From contig JAKACX010000002.1 in the NCBI GenBank assembly GCA_021821055.1, positions 40,636-104,635 on the forward strand: a stretch of DNA of 64,000 nt, given 5' to 3'. Source of the stretch: Bacillota bacterium. Its GTDB lineage: Bacteria; Bacillota; Bacilli; Alicyclobacillales; SLC66. The stretch's first letter is position 1. Every line of letters starts with the position of its first letter. Of the stretch, positions 31,832-41,258 are shown in pieces. Made by a program: the position numbers and the translations under genes. Below the pieces are notes generated by a model that was not told the DNA's origin, ran no database searches, and saw only the letters and a program-made list of their open reading frames with translations.

Positions 31832-33054
31832 GACTGCTTCCGCGTCGCCTGATGCACCCGCGCATGATTGGCTCCCTGCTGGTTCTCGCGCTTGTGGAGT
31901 GCGTCCGCAACGCCCTGCTCCTATCCCTTCTGCCGAGTCTCGGCGTCGATGCGCTCAAGCTCAGTCCCGCTGTCATCGGACTTGCCATCAGCGCCCACTA
32001 CCTGAGCGACAATCTGCTGCGCACGCCCATGGGGTTCCTGAACGACCGTTTCGGCCAGCGCATCGTCCTTGCCAGCGGCATCATCGTCGCGGCGGCCGCA
32101 CTGGTTTTCCTATCGCGCGCCGACTCAGCGCGCGAACTTGTCGCCGGCGCCGCGCTCTTTGGCGTGGGCACGTCGCCGCTGTGGCCCTGCGTCGTCAGCA
32201 CCGTGACCTCGGGCGTGAGAGCCGCCGAGAAGGCGAGCGCCATGGGCTACCTGTACATCGCGTGGCTCATCGGCGGGGGGGCGGGCCCTGTCCTGATCAA
32301 TTTTGTCTACGTGCTCTCCTACCCCATGGCGTTTGGCTGGATCGTCGACGCGCTGCTTGCGGCCGGCTTCATCACCGTCGTGGTCTCGCGCCGGGTGGTA
32401 TCGAGGCCGCATCGGCCGGAGAATTGGACCGCGGCCGATGCGCATAGATATTTGCGTGAAATCATCGTACACTTGAAGGGTGTCAGCGTTCTGTTCCCGG
32501 GTATGTTCGTCCAGACGCTCGCCATTGGCGTGCTGATTCCCATCCTCACCCCGTATGCGCGGCTCGTGCTGAATGTGACGCCGCCGTGGCAGAGCGCTGC
32601 CATGGTGATCGTGGGGGGCGCGACCGTGGCGCTCCTGCCGGTCTCCGGACGCCTGGTCGACCGCTTTGGCGCACGTCCGTTCCTGTCCGGCGGTTTTCTG
32701 CTGGCGGGGATGGCGCTCGTGCTGTTCGCCGCACAGACCAGGTATCTTCCGGCGCTCATGTTCATGATCGCGCTGGGCAGCGCCTACGCGATGATCCTGC
32801 CGTCGTGGAACTCGCTGCTGGACCGCTCGGTGGATGCGGCGAAACGCGGCGCCATGTGGGGGGTCTTCATGACTGTCGAGGGCCTCGGGACGGCTGTCGG
32901 GCCGCTGATCGGCGGCCGTCTGTGGCAGAGCGTGGGACCGCGCGCGCCGTTCTTGTTCAGCGCATTCCTGGTCTGCTCGATGGGCGTCATCTATACGTTT
33001 CTGCGCCTTCCCGGACTGCGCCGCAGCCTCCGGACGCGCACCGAGTGGACCTGA
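31828..33054 (+). CDS. MFS transporter
   Basis: Twelve-TM pattern; MGFLNDRFGQRIVLASG loop; overlaps previous stop (ATGA). Confidence 0.85.
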   Translation: MRLLPRRLMHPRMIGSLLVLALVECVRNALLLSLLPSLGVDALKLSPAVIGLAISAHYLSDNLLRTPMGFLNDRFGQRIVLASGIIVAAAALVFLSRADSARELVAGAALFGVGTSPLWPCVVSTVTSGVRAAEKASAMGYLYIAWLIGGGAGPVLINFVYVLSYPMAFGWIVDALLAAGFITVVVSRRVVSRPHRPENWTAADAHRYLREIIVHLKGVSVLFPGMFVQTLAIGVLIPILTPYARLVLNVTPPWQSAAMVIVGGATVALLPVSGRLVDRFGARPFLSGGFLLAGMALVLFAAQTRYLPALMFMIALGSAYAMILPSWNSLLDRSVDAAKRGAMWGVFMTVEGLGTAVGPLIGGRLWQSVGPRAPFLFSAFLVCSMGVIYTFLRLPGLRRSLRTRTEWT

Positions 33055-33102
33055 CCGCCGCCGCCGAACAGAGGTGGCACCGGACGCCGACCGCACGCGA
33101 AA

Positions 33103-34479
33103 GTGAGAGATAGACACGTGTCATATATATTCCCATGGTGGCCCGTCGAACTGGTCCTCGGTCTCTTTTTTCTGTACGGCCCGCTGGCCGACCTGCTGTT
33201 CCACGTCTGGCACCTCAACACCGTATACCGCGGCGATGATCTGCAAAGACACGTTGCGCTCACGTTCGACGACGGACCCAATCCAGACTACACCCCCGAA
33301 CTGCTCGACCTGCTCGACGCATACGGTGCCAAGGCGCTGTTTTTTGTCGTCGGCCGGCAGGCGGAACGCCACCCGGACCTGGTGCGCGCCATCCACGAAC
33401 GGGGTCACATGCTCGGCATCCACACGTACAGCCACCGCAATGCCTGGCTCGCGACGCCTTGGAGGATGGGCCGCGAGATCCGCCGGACACGGCGCATCCT
33501 CGACGACCTGACCGGCGAACGCGTCGTGTACTTCCGTCCTCCCTGGGGGCGGTTCAACATCTTTCTTCCCTTCCAGCTGCGCTCCAATGGCCTGACAGCC
33601 GTCCTCTGGACGATCGCCGCGCGCGACTGGCTGCCGGGCGACCGCGCGGGGGACATCGCCGGGATCGTCACGGACCGGTTGCGCAACGGAGCGATCGTGC
33701 TGCTGCACGACAACGGCGGGGCGCCCGGGGCGCCGCGCAATACCCTGACCGCCCTGCGCCTCGTCCTGCCGCGCCTGCGCCAGCTCGAATTCAGCCTGTC
33801 GGTCCGCCCCGTACTGGACGCAAAGCGCGCCGGCGCACAGCGCAAAGGCTCCTTCACAAGGACTGGCCAGCGCCTGGCGCATCCCCTGTGGCGACTCTGG
33901 GAGAGCCTGTTTGACCGCATGTACGGTGTCTATCCACTGTCCCGCCTGTTTCGCCTGAGCGTGGTTCCCTGGCATTTCGGCGACCGCGAATTTCCCGTGA
34001 CGCGGGTGGCGCCCGATCGGCAGGACCGCTACGTCGCGGCGGCCGGAGCGGCTTCGCTCATTCTGTCGCGCGGCGCCCCGATGGCCGAACTCCACATGCA
34101 GAGTGCGGCGTTGCAGGAGCTCATTCGCATGGCCACGCCGGAAAAGATGGCCGTGCGCGGGTTGCGCGAGGTGCGCGCCAGCCTGCGCGAGGTCGCGCTC
34201 GAACTCGCGTACGATGAACGGTTCCGCTCTGTTGAGGGCGTCTTTGGCGTCACGATGCTGCATCGGGGAAGCGAAAAACTGGGGTTCGCGGTGGAGGACA
34301 TGCCGCCAACGCTGGCAAATCGCTGGGTGGCGCTGCTGCAGGCCTGGTTGATGGCGCTGTATCATCCGCTCGGATTCGGACGCTTTCGCACCGGACGGCA
34401 CGAGATGAAGCCGCGGCTCGTGTGGATGACGCGCGAGACTCTGATCGCGCGCTACCTGCCGGAGTACAGCGGGGAATGA
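33103..34479 (+). CDS. Polysaccharide deacetylase (NodB domain) with additional about 210-aa C-terminal domain
   Basis: ALTFDDGPNPDYTPELLDLLDAYGAKALFFVVG; HTYSHRNAW; FRPPWG; C-term domain from about residue 240; start GTG 33103 or 33118. Confidence 0.85.
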   Translation: MRDRHVSYIFPWWPVELVLGLFFLYGPLADLLFHVWHLNTVYRGDDLQRHVALTFDDGPNPDYTPELLDLLDAYGAKALFFVVGRQAERHPDLVRAIHERGHMLGIHTYSHRNAWLATPWRMGREIRRTRRILDDLTGERVVYFRPPWGRFNIFLPFQLRSNGLTAVLWTIAARDWLPGDRAGDIAGIVTDRLRNGAIVLLHDNGGAPGAPRNTLTALRLVLPRLRQLEFSLSVRPVLDAKRAGAQRKGSFTRTGQRLAHPLWRLWESLFDRMYGVYPLSRLFRLSVVPWHFGDREFPVTRVAPDRQDRYVAAAGAASLILSRGAPMAELHMQSAALQELIRMATPEKMAVRGLREVRASLREVALELAYDERFRSVEGVFGVTMLHRGSEKLGFAVEDMPPTLANRWVALLQAWLMALYHPLGFGRFRTGRHEMKPRLVWMTRETLIARYLPEYSGE

Positions 34480-34484
34480 AAGCC

Positions 34485-34520
34485 GGACGCGGCGCCGCAA
34501 CAGGCGAGGGCGCCGCGTCC
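34485..34520. terminator. Perfect 12-bp stem hairpin between convergent genes
   Basis: GGACGCGGCGCC-N12-GGCGCCGCGTCC; lacks U-tract. Confidence 0.45.
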
Positions 34521-34530
34521 GCGCACCGGA

Positions 34531-35778
34531 TCACACGTAGGAGAGGGAGTCGTACAGCGGGTACTGTTTCACGAGCGCCCGCACCTTTTGCATGGCCTCG
34601 TTCAGGTGCGGCTGGTCGTTGTGTCGCAGTGTGGTGTCAATAATGTCCGCGAGCTGCGCCATGTCCTCGACGCCCATGCCGCGCGTGGTGATTGCCGCGG
34701 TGCCCATGCGCACGCCGCTCGTCACGCCCGGTTTCTGCGGATCGTACGGAATCGCGTTCTTGTTCGTCGTCACGCCGACGTCGTCCAGGCGGCGCTCGGC
34801 GTCCTTGCCCGTCAGCCCCACCGGACGGACGTCGACCAGCAGCATGTGATTGTCCGTTCCGCCGGAAACCAGCTCGTGCCCCCGCTGTTGCAGCTCGCCC
34901 GCCAGGGCCCGCGCATTGGCCACCACCTGCGCGGCGTATTCCTTGAACTCAGGCCGCATCGCCTCCGCCAGGGACACCGCCTTGGCCGCAATCACGTGCA
35001 TCAGCGGCCCTCCCTGAATTCCCGGAAACACCGCCTTGTCGATCGCCTTGGCGTACTGCTCCTGGCACAGGATCATGCCTCCCCGCGGCCCGCGCAGCGT
35101 CTTGTGCGTCGTCGTGGTCACAATGTGCGCGTGGGGAATCGGGCTCGGATGGACGCCGGCTGCCACGAGTCCGGCGATGTGCGCCATGTCCACCATGAGC
35201 AGGGCTCCCGTCGCATCCGCGATCGCCCGCAGCCGCGGAAAGTCGATCAGCCGGGGATACGCGCTTGCACCCGCGACAATCAGTTTCGGCCGATGCTCGC
35301 GCGCCAGCCGCTCGACCTCGTCGTAATTGATGCGGTGCGTGTCTTCCGTCACGCCGTAGGGAACAATGTGGAACCACTGGCCGGAAAAGTTCACCGGGCT
35401 CCCGTGCGTGAGGTGCCCGCCGTGCGCCAGGTTCATCCCGAGGATCGTGTCGCCCGGCTTGAGCAGAGCGAAGTAGGCGGCCATGTTGGCCTGCGCGCCG
35501 GAATGGGGCTGCACGTTGGCGTGCTCCGCCTCAAACAGTTGCTTCGCCCGGTCAATGGCCAACTGCTCGACGACGTCGACGTGTTCGCACCCGCCGTAGT
35601 AGCGGCGGCCGGGGTAGCCTTCGGCGTACTTGTTTGTCAGCACGGTCCCCATGGCGTCCATCACGGCTTTGCTGACGAAGTTCTCCGATGCGATCAGTTC
35701 GAGCTTGGCGTTTTCGCGCTTGCGCTCCGCCTCGATTGCCTCCGCAATCTGTGGATCCATCAAATGCAAGTGAGTCAT
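34531..35778 (-). CDS. glyA: Serine hydroxymethyltransferase
   Basis: [58 protein letters not shown]. Confidence 0.98.
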   Translation of the reverse strand: MTHLHLMDPQIAEAIEAERKRENAKLELIASENFVSKAVMDAMGTVLTNKYAEGYPGRRYYGGCEHVDVVEQLAIDRAKQLFEAEHANVQPHSGAQANMAAYFALLKPGDTILGMNLAHGGHLTHGSPVNFSGQWFHIVPYGVTEDTHRINYDEVERLAREHRPKLIVAGASAYPRLIDFPRLRAIADATGALLMVDMAHIAGLVAAGVHPSPIPHAHIVTTTTHKTLRGPRGGMILCQEQYAKAIDKAVFPGIQGGPLMHVIAAKAVSLAEAMRPEFKEYAAQVVANARALAGELQQRGHELVSGGTDNHMLLVDVRPVGLTGKDAERRLDDVGVTTNKNAIPYDPQKPGVTSGVRMGTAAITTRGMGVEDMAQLADIIDTTLRHNDQPHLNEAMQKVRALVKQYPLYDSLSYV

Positions 35779-35847
35779 GGTATTGCCTCCAGTCTATGTT
35801 CGTGCGCGTTGTGTACAATGGTACTGGATACAGTCTGGTCCTGTGCC

Positions 35848-35953
35848 GGAGCCGGGTCCGTGCCAGCCGCCCGTATCCCTTTGCTCCTGCCCAGAAAGCC
35901 TTGAGGCCACCGCTGGCCTCGCGTGCGGCCGGCGCGCCGGCGCCATGGCGGTC
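35848..35953 (+). repeat. Dispersed intergenic repeat, short copy A
   Basis: GCCGGGTCCGTGCCAGCCGCCCGTATCCCTTTGCTCCTGCCCAGA...CCACCGCTGGCC...GCGCCATGGCGGTCT, shared with 41636-41853. Confidence 0.85.
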
Positions 35954-36547
35954 TTATGTGTGTTCCAGATCGCTCAGTGTATAGACCGCCCGCTCGCCGC
36001 CAATCAGGCGCGGCCGCGTGCGGGCGGCGTTCACGTGCGCCGAACCGATCTGCCTGACCGCGAGGCGCACGGGCACAGCGACAGCGCGCAGGTGCATGCC
36101 GATCAGCGTATCGCCGATGTCAATTCCCGCATGCGCGCGCACGGATTCCACCAGCACGGGGTGCGCGAGCAGTCGATACGCGGATGCCGCCACCGCACCT
36201 CCGGCCCCGGCAACGGGGACCGCCGACACCTCCTCCAGGCCGAACGCCTGCACGGTCCGAAGCTCTGTAACCAAGGCGCGGTTCAGGTGCTCGCAGCTCT
36301 GAAACGCCAGATGAAACCCGCTCTCCCTGCGGACGTCCAGCACGCCGCGAACGATGGCGCCGGCAATATCCGCCGAACCGCCGGTGCCAATCCGCCTGCC
36401 CCGCACCTCGCTGCTGCTGGCTCCAACGACAAGGAACTTGTCCGCGCCGAGCGCCGCCTGCATGGCCAGTTCGCGAACCGCCTGCGCCACCAGGCTGCGC
36501 ACTTCGTCCATATTGACGCCGCCTGAAGATTCGGGCACAGTTGTCAC
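35954..36547 (-). CDS. ywlG: TIGR01440/UPF0340 family protein (YwlG-like)
   Basis: FLVVGASSSEVRGRRIGTGGSADIAGAIVRGV; synteny ywlE-ywlG-glyA. Confidence 0.85.
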   Translation of the reverse strand: MTTVPESSGGVNMDEVRSLVAQAVRELAMQAALGADKFLVVGASSSEVRGRRIGTGGSADIAGAIVRGVLDVRRESGFHLAFQSCEHLNRALVTELRTVQAFGLEEVSAVPVAGAGGAVAASAYRLLAHPVLVESVRAHAGIDIGDTLIGMHLRAVAVPVRLAVRQIGSAHVNAARTRPRLIGGERAVYTLSDLEHT

Positions 36548-37176
36548 GCTCCATCACCCTTCGCCAGTTCACGCCGCAACCGAAACAAGGCCTGCTCACA
36601 TGCGGACTCCAATTCCTCGGCCGTCAACTCATAGGCATCCTCATTTTGGCCGAACGGATCGGGGATATCCAGCATGGGCAGTTGCTCTTCGAGAAATTCA
36701 AGGCGCAAGCGCCTGGCTTCGCTCGTGACGTACTCATCTCCGGCCCCGTCGCTCGTTCCGACGTGGGCCAGTTGCGTCTCGACCGTGAGCTTCTGCCATT
36801 CGTCCCACAATTGCTTCGTCAGGACGTCCTCTGTCGCGTACTCGAGCAGCGTGTACACCTTGTCCACCGCTTCCGGAAAGCGGCGGATGATCTCGCGCTT
36901 GTGGTCCATGGTCATGGCGAGCACCAGATTCGCGCCACTTACCTGCTCGTGCGACACACGGCGCGCACGGTGCCGCTCGACATGTTGCAGACCGCGCCGC
37001 ACCAGAACCTTCAGCGCATTGTGCGAGATATGTTGCCCCGTCACCGAAGACAATCCCGCCGAACGCACGGATACTTCTTCCGCAAGCCGATACTCCATCA
37101 ACATCTTTTTGAACATGTGCTCCGCCATCGGAGAACGGCACGTGTTTCCCGTACACACGAATAATACCGAATACAC
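36544..37176 (-). CDS. ywlE: Low-molecular-weight phosphatase family protein, YwlE-like (protein arginine phosphatase)
   Basis: VLFVCTGNTCRSPMAEHMF P-loop with Thr as in YwlE; DPFGQ. Confidence 0.85.
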   Translation of the reverse strand: MYSVLFVCTGNTCRSPMAEHMFKKMLMEYRLAEEVSVRSAGLSSVTGQHISHNALKVLVRRGLQHVERHRARRVSHEQVSGANLVLAMTMDHKREIIRRFPEAVDKVYTLLEYATEDVLTKQLWDEWQKLTVETQLAHVGTSDGAGDEYVTSEARRLRLEFLEEQLPMLDIPDPFGQNEDAYELTAEELESACEQALFRLRRELAKGDGA

Positions 37177-37209
37177 GCGACCACTTCCTGTCTCACAATA
37201 TTGGATGGT

Positions 37210-37758
37210 TCACATGAAGAGTTTAAGGCCCAGCACCACGAGAACCGCTCCTCCTGCCGCCTGGCCATAGTCGCCAAGCGTATACGTGGCCTTCCTACCC
37301 AAATATAACCCTGCGAGCGACAGGATGCCACTGGACAGACCGAAGACCAACGCGGCGAACAGCGCGTTCACCTGAAGGCTGCCGAGACTGAGGCCGGCGG
37401 ACAGCGCGTCCAGGCTGACGCTCAGGGCAAACACGAGCAATTTGAACGGCCCTGCAGACACAGGAGCCCGAACGGACTGAGGATCACGGCGGAACGCCTC
37501 GAGCGTCATGCGCGCTCCGAGCAACAACAGCAGCGCAGCGCCTATTTTTTGGAATGTGGATCCAAAGAGGTGGTGCAGCGCATCGCCGATCGCGATTCCT
37601 CCGAGCGGCAGCAGAACGTGCAAGAGAGAGATCATGGCCGACAGCCTTGCGACATCGCGCCACCTCAATCCCTGGGCCCCGAGCCCGATCCCGAGTGAAA
37701 AGGCGTCCATACCCAACGCGACGCCTATCATCAGGACTGTGAACACCGTCCCGGCCAT
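37210..37758 (-). CDS. mntP: Manganese efflux pump MntP family
   Basis: VALGMDAFSLGIGLG and VSLDALSAGLSLG repeats; synteny (ywlD). Confidence 0.85.
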   Translation of the reverse strand: MAGTVFTVLMIGVALGMDAFSLGIGLGAQGLRWRDVARLSAMISLLHVLLPLGGIAIGDALHHLFGSTFQKIGAALLLLLGARMTLEAFRRDPQSVRAPVSAGPFKLLVFALSVSLDALSAGLSLGSLQVNALFAALVFGLSSGILSLAGLYLGRKATYTLGDYGQAAGGAVLVVLGLKLFM

Positions 37759-37861
37759 CGGACACCCCGCCTTTCGCGCACGCACCGTCATTCATGTGTA
37801 TGCGTCGGGCGTTATTGCCATGAGACAACCAACCGACAAGAGCTCCGCGCGGGCATGGGCT

Positions 37862-37920
37862 GGCGGCGCGGCGCGGGTGCAGTCGGCGGCGCGGGTGCAG
37901 CTGGCGGCGCGGGAGCGGCA
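37862..37920. repeat. About 18-bp tandem repeat GGCGGCGCGGGTGCAGYY
   Basis: About three imperfect units. Confidence 0.7.
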
Positions 37921-38316
37921 GAGTCGCCCCCTGCAACCCGTGTACGCCGTGATCTTTCTCGATGCCATCCACTGCACGGTGCGCCAGGAGGGCCACGTCG
38001 CGCGTTTTCCGCAATCAGACGTCCAAGAGTGCATCGCGCGCCAGATTCAAAATTCCCTCAAGTACGTGTCCTGCAAGGAACCTGTCCTGCAAAGACTTCA
38101 AGGCCGTCACGGCGTCTCTTAAGTCGGTATGCCAAGCCCCAGAACAGAAAGAAATATTACTAAAATTTAATTTATTTTAGTAATAATGGGCGAAGAATGA
38201 CCCTTGTGCGTGCGCACTTGGCGCGACCATTGGGAGGAACTCGCGACGTTTTTCCGATATCCGGGGAGATGCGCCGGATTATGTATACGACGAACATCAT
38301 TGATCTGACCCGTCTG
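37920..38316 (+). pseudogene. Degraded IS256/mutator-family transposase
   Basis: Fragments PLQPVYAVIFLDAIHCTVRQEGHVA / FPQSDVQECIARQIQNSLKYVS / CKDFKAVTASLKSVCQAPEQKE / DHWEELATFFRYP-EMRRIMYTTNIID in shifted frames with deletions. Confidence 0.85.
38155..38185. repeat. AT-rich perfect inverted repeat inside the transposase remnant
   Basis: TATTACTAAAAT-ttaattt-ATTTTAGTAATA. Confidence 0.95.
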
Positions 38317-38609
38317 TCGCGGCGGGAAAAAGTACCTTGGCAGACCCGAACCGTGGATCTGCCGGTCAGATCATGAAACGGTCAAAGACCGCGTTACCAC
38401 CAGCAAGTTCCGTAATGGACGTATGTCTCAGCTACCGCACACTGCGGTCATCGAAGCGCAGCCTCTATCGCGAGTCCTCAACGAAGGTGTCCATACCGAT
38501 CGTCCGTCCCAGCACTGCTGAAACGACAGGATCTCGGCCATGTATTGCCATCTCATAGTTTCCCATAATTGCTGCAGTCGTCGATTGGACAACGTGCCTT
38601 TTTCTTTCG

Positions 38610-39098
38610 TTACTCGTTGTCCGTATAAACCAGGTCCGTATCGGGAGGCGCGTAGCCGAGTTGGCGCGCCAGCGCAACAATCTGTCCCTTGTGATGAAAC
38701 TCGTGCGTCATCGCATGCGTCATCAGCCATAGCGGGGTCAACCCCATTGGGCCTTCAGACTCGTTAAAAATCAGCTCCGTATAATGATTCCCGTACGCGT
38801 GCAAGAACTCATCCACCACCTCGTCGGATATCGAAAACCAGTGGCGAAGCACGGCGACATCTGCCGAGCAAATCTCCTCTTCCGTCGGATATGCTGGTTT
38901 GGATCGAATGTTCGCAAATCCACCCAGCCAGTGCATGTAGCATCCCGCCGCGTGCAGGTGAGTGCGGGCAATTGTGCCGAAGCCGCCGCCAGGCACTTCA
39001 GAATGCAACGAGTCGACCGGCACGCTCTCCAAGAACGCAAACAGACTCTGTCTGGTCTTGCGAACCAAATCATACTGTCCCGCCAAAAGCTCGCTCAT
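38610..39098 (-). CDS. DinB family protein
   Basis: MSELLAGQYDLVRKTRQSLFAFLE; HLHAAGCYMHWL; THEFHHKGQIVALARQLGY. Confidence 0.85.
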   Translation of the reverse strand: MSELLAGQYDLVRKTRQSLFAFLESVPVDSLHSEVPGGGFGTIARTHLHAAGCYMHWLGGFANIRSKPAYPTEEEICSADVAVLRHWFSISDEVVDEFLHAYGNHYTELIFNESEGPMGLTPLWLMTHAMTHEFHHKGQIVALARQLGYAPPDTDLVYTDNE

Positions 39099-39313
39099 CT
39101 CTTCTTGCTCCTCCCGACATCTATTCATTGGAGAGCCCCCGCGCCGCCGGTTCCTTGGTGGACGCGTTCGGGCAAGCCACGCGCCACGTCGAGCACACCC
39201 TGCGACGGCAATACTGATCATATGGGGCAACGGAGAGGCCTTCACCCGGCCGATGGATCCCCCAAATTCGGTCTCCGTATCCTGGCCCTCCTTCCTGGCG
39301 CCGGGGTCTTCAC

Positions 39314-39730
39314 TCACTTTTGTGCCGGACTGACTTCCCGTTGATCGACGTCGGTGTATCGCGCACGCAGTGTCCCTGCAGTCGGATGAGCGTAATCCGC
39401 GTATGCATCCGGGTCGGCAAGTGTCGTCAAGAAGTCGTGGTAGTGCCGGGCGACGGCCGAGAAACGGGTGTACACCTCACCGACGGCAACCCCTTCGACC
39501 TCAGACTTCCAAACAGGCAAGTCTCCGAAAATAGCGGTGTTGTCTTGGCCTCGCATGGCAGCCAGCCACAAGTTGTCCACGACGCACAGATGGGTCAGCG
39601 TGGCACTGATGGACGGAAACACGCTTTGCAGTTCTTGGAAGACAACACCATCAGGAAGAGTGCTCAAATGCTTCAAAACCCTGTCGTTCGCCCACGCATG
39701 GTATGCAAGCAGTTGTTCACAGGTTGTCAA
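39314..39730 (-). CDS. DinB family protein, apparently C-terminally truncated
   Basis: MTTCEQLLAYHAWANDRVLKHLSTLPDG...THLCVVDNLWLAAMRG; lacks C-terminal HxxxHRGQ helix. Confidence 0.7.
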   Translation of the reverse strand: MTTCEQLLAYHAWANDRVLKHLSTLPDGVVFQELQSVFPSISATLTHLCVVDNLWLAAMRGQDNTAIFGDLPVWKSEVEGVAVGEVYTRFSAVARHYHDFLTTLADPDAYADYAHPTAGTLRARYTDVDQREVSPAQK

Positions 39731-40227
39731 AGGTTCCCCTCCTTAGAATCTGTGCGCAGATAAAATGCCGGGGGTTCCTTGCCCAAAAGCCGAAGATATA
39801 CGTACCCTTGCCCGCGATGATGAATCTCGTTCTCCAGTGCGTAGGTCAGCCACTCGATTCCGCCGCCTTCCGGATGTCCCGGAAATGGCGTCGGCCGGGC
39901 TTCGGTCAGAGACTCGGCAGAAATCATCGGCCACAGCCGCCGCGTCTCCTCCCGAACGCTTGCGCCGACAGCCATGGCCTCTTCGATCGCACAAGTGCCA
40001 TACGACTCCGGCAAAAACTCCCACCGCCAATCTTCCAAGGCGAATCCACGCGCATAGACCTGTTCGATGCCCCACACCTCGAGCAGGAGTTTGCGAAATG
40101 GCCGCATCCCGGGCACCGGGGTTTGATCCATGGCCCCAGCGTCCATGAATGCCTGAGCCACACGATCCGTCAGCCGACGATTATTCTCCCACACCCTCCA
40201 AAACCAATCCTTCCACTCTACATTCAC
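39727..40227 (-). CDS. DinB-like family protein
   Basis: GTG start with GGGAGGG RBS; WLTYALENEIHHRGQGYVYLRLLGKEPPAFY. Confidence 0.75.
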   Translation of the reverse strand: MNVEWKDWFWRVWENNRRLTDRVAQAFMDAGAMDQTPVPGMRPFRKLLLEVWGIEQVYARGFALEDWRWEFLPESYGTCAIEEAMAVGASVREETRRLWPMISAESLTEARPTPFPGHPEGGGIEWLTYALENEIHHRGQGYVYLRLLGKEPPAFYLRTDSKEGNL

Positions 40228-40289
40228 AGCACACCCTCCCTTTCGACTGTTCTCATCAGACTGTAGCATAGGTTCCCTGACAGATACGG

Positions 40290-41258
40290 TCAGGGATGCC
40301 GCGAATAATATCCGGTCAAGTCTCGCGCAAGCGCCACCATCCGATCGTTCAGAGTCGTCGGCTCTCGGATCCAGATCGACCGGCCATAGGCCAGCAGAAT
40401 GTGCGGGACATACGACGCGAACATTCGCTCTTCTACAAGAAAGAATGCCTTCCCCATTCCCTTCTCGATGAGACGGGGACCAAGGAACCAATGACTGGCG
40501 AGATCTTCGATGGCATCGTCGGCCCCTTCCAACGACACTTGCGCAACTTCCTCCTGAGGAGTACCTTCATAAATTTGTCGAGCAGTAAAAAATGAACTGG
40601 CAGAGAATCCGTCCGGCGGCACAAACATCTCGTTTGTCGCGTTGCAGGCTTGCATTCGATCGACGCGAAAGATACGCGCTTCACGACGCAAGTGGCAAAA
40701 ACCGACCACGTACCAACGCTCCCGCCAATGTATCAGGCCGTACGGATCCACGTTTCGCTCCACAACCGACTCCTCATGTGGTTTCCGATAGTGGATGGAT
40801 ACGGTGCGTCCGTGTGCCACGCAATCCTCGATTTCCGCGAGGAACGGGAAGTACACCTCATGATTGACGGTCGGGATGACGTCCACACCGTCAACGCGTC
40901 TGGAGACGTCCGTCTTTTGGTTCGCCGTACTGTTCTGCCGGATTTTGAGAAGCGCCCGTTCCAGAGCCTGCTGTGCAGGGTATCCGGCACGTTGAGCAAA
41001 CAAGGCGGCATGCATCAGCGCAGCGTGCTCTTCCGCTGTCAAAAACAGGGGAGCAGCTTGATAATTTGGCGGCAGGCGATAACCGCCGTCATGTCCTGAC
41101 TCAGACATGACGGGCACACCGCTTGCGCACAGAGCATCGATATACCGATACACCGTGCGCACATGAATCTCAAGGTGGTCCGCCAACTCTTGCGCCGTAA
41201 GGCGCCCCCTCGACGTCAGCAACCAGAGAATCGCCAACATCCCGTCCGCTTTGGCCAC
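40290..41258 (-). CDS. HTH/WYL-domain transcriptional regulator (YafY-like)
   Basis: LLTSRGRLTAQELADHLEIHVRTVYRYIDALCASGVPV; WYL-type NVDPYGLIHWRERWYVVGFCHLRREARIFRVDRM. Confidence 0.9.
   Translation of the reverse strand: MAKADGMLAILWLLTSRGRLTAQELADHLEIHVRTVYRYIDALCASGVPVMSESGHDGGYRLPPNYQAAPLFLTAEEHAALMHAALFAQRAGYPAQQALERALLKIRQNSTANQKTDVSRRVDGVDVIPTVNHEVYFPFLAEIEDCVAHGRTVSIHYRKPHEESVVERNVDPYGLIHWRERWYVVGFCHLRREARIFRVDRMQACNATNEMFVPPDGFSASSFFTARQIYEGTPQEEVAQVSLEGADDAIEDLASHWFLGPRLIEKGMGKAFFLVEERMFASYVPHILLAYGRSIWIREPTTLNDRMVALARDLTGYYSRHP

Noticed and set aside
35779-35850. Riboswitch upstream of glyA
   Set aside because: Short leader, no recognisable purine/glycine/THF riboswitch core.
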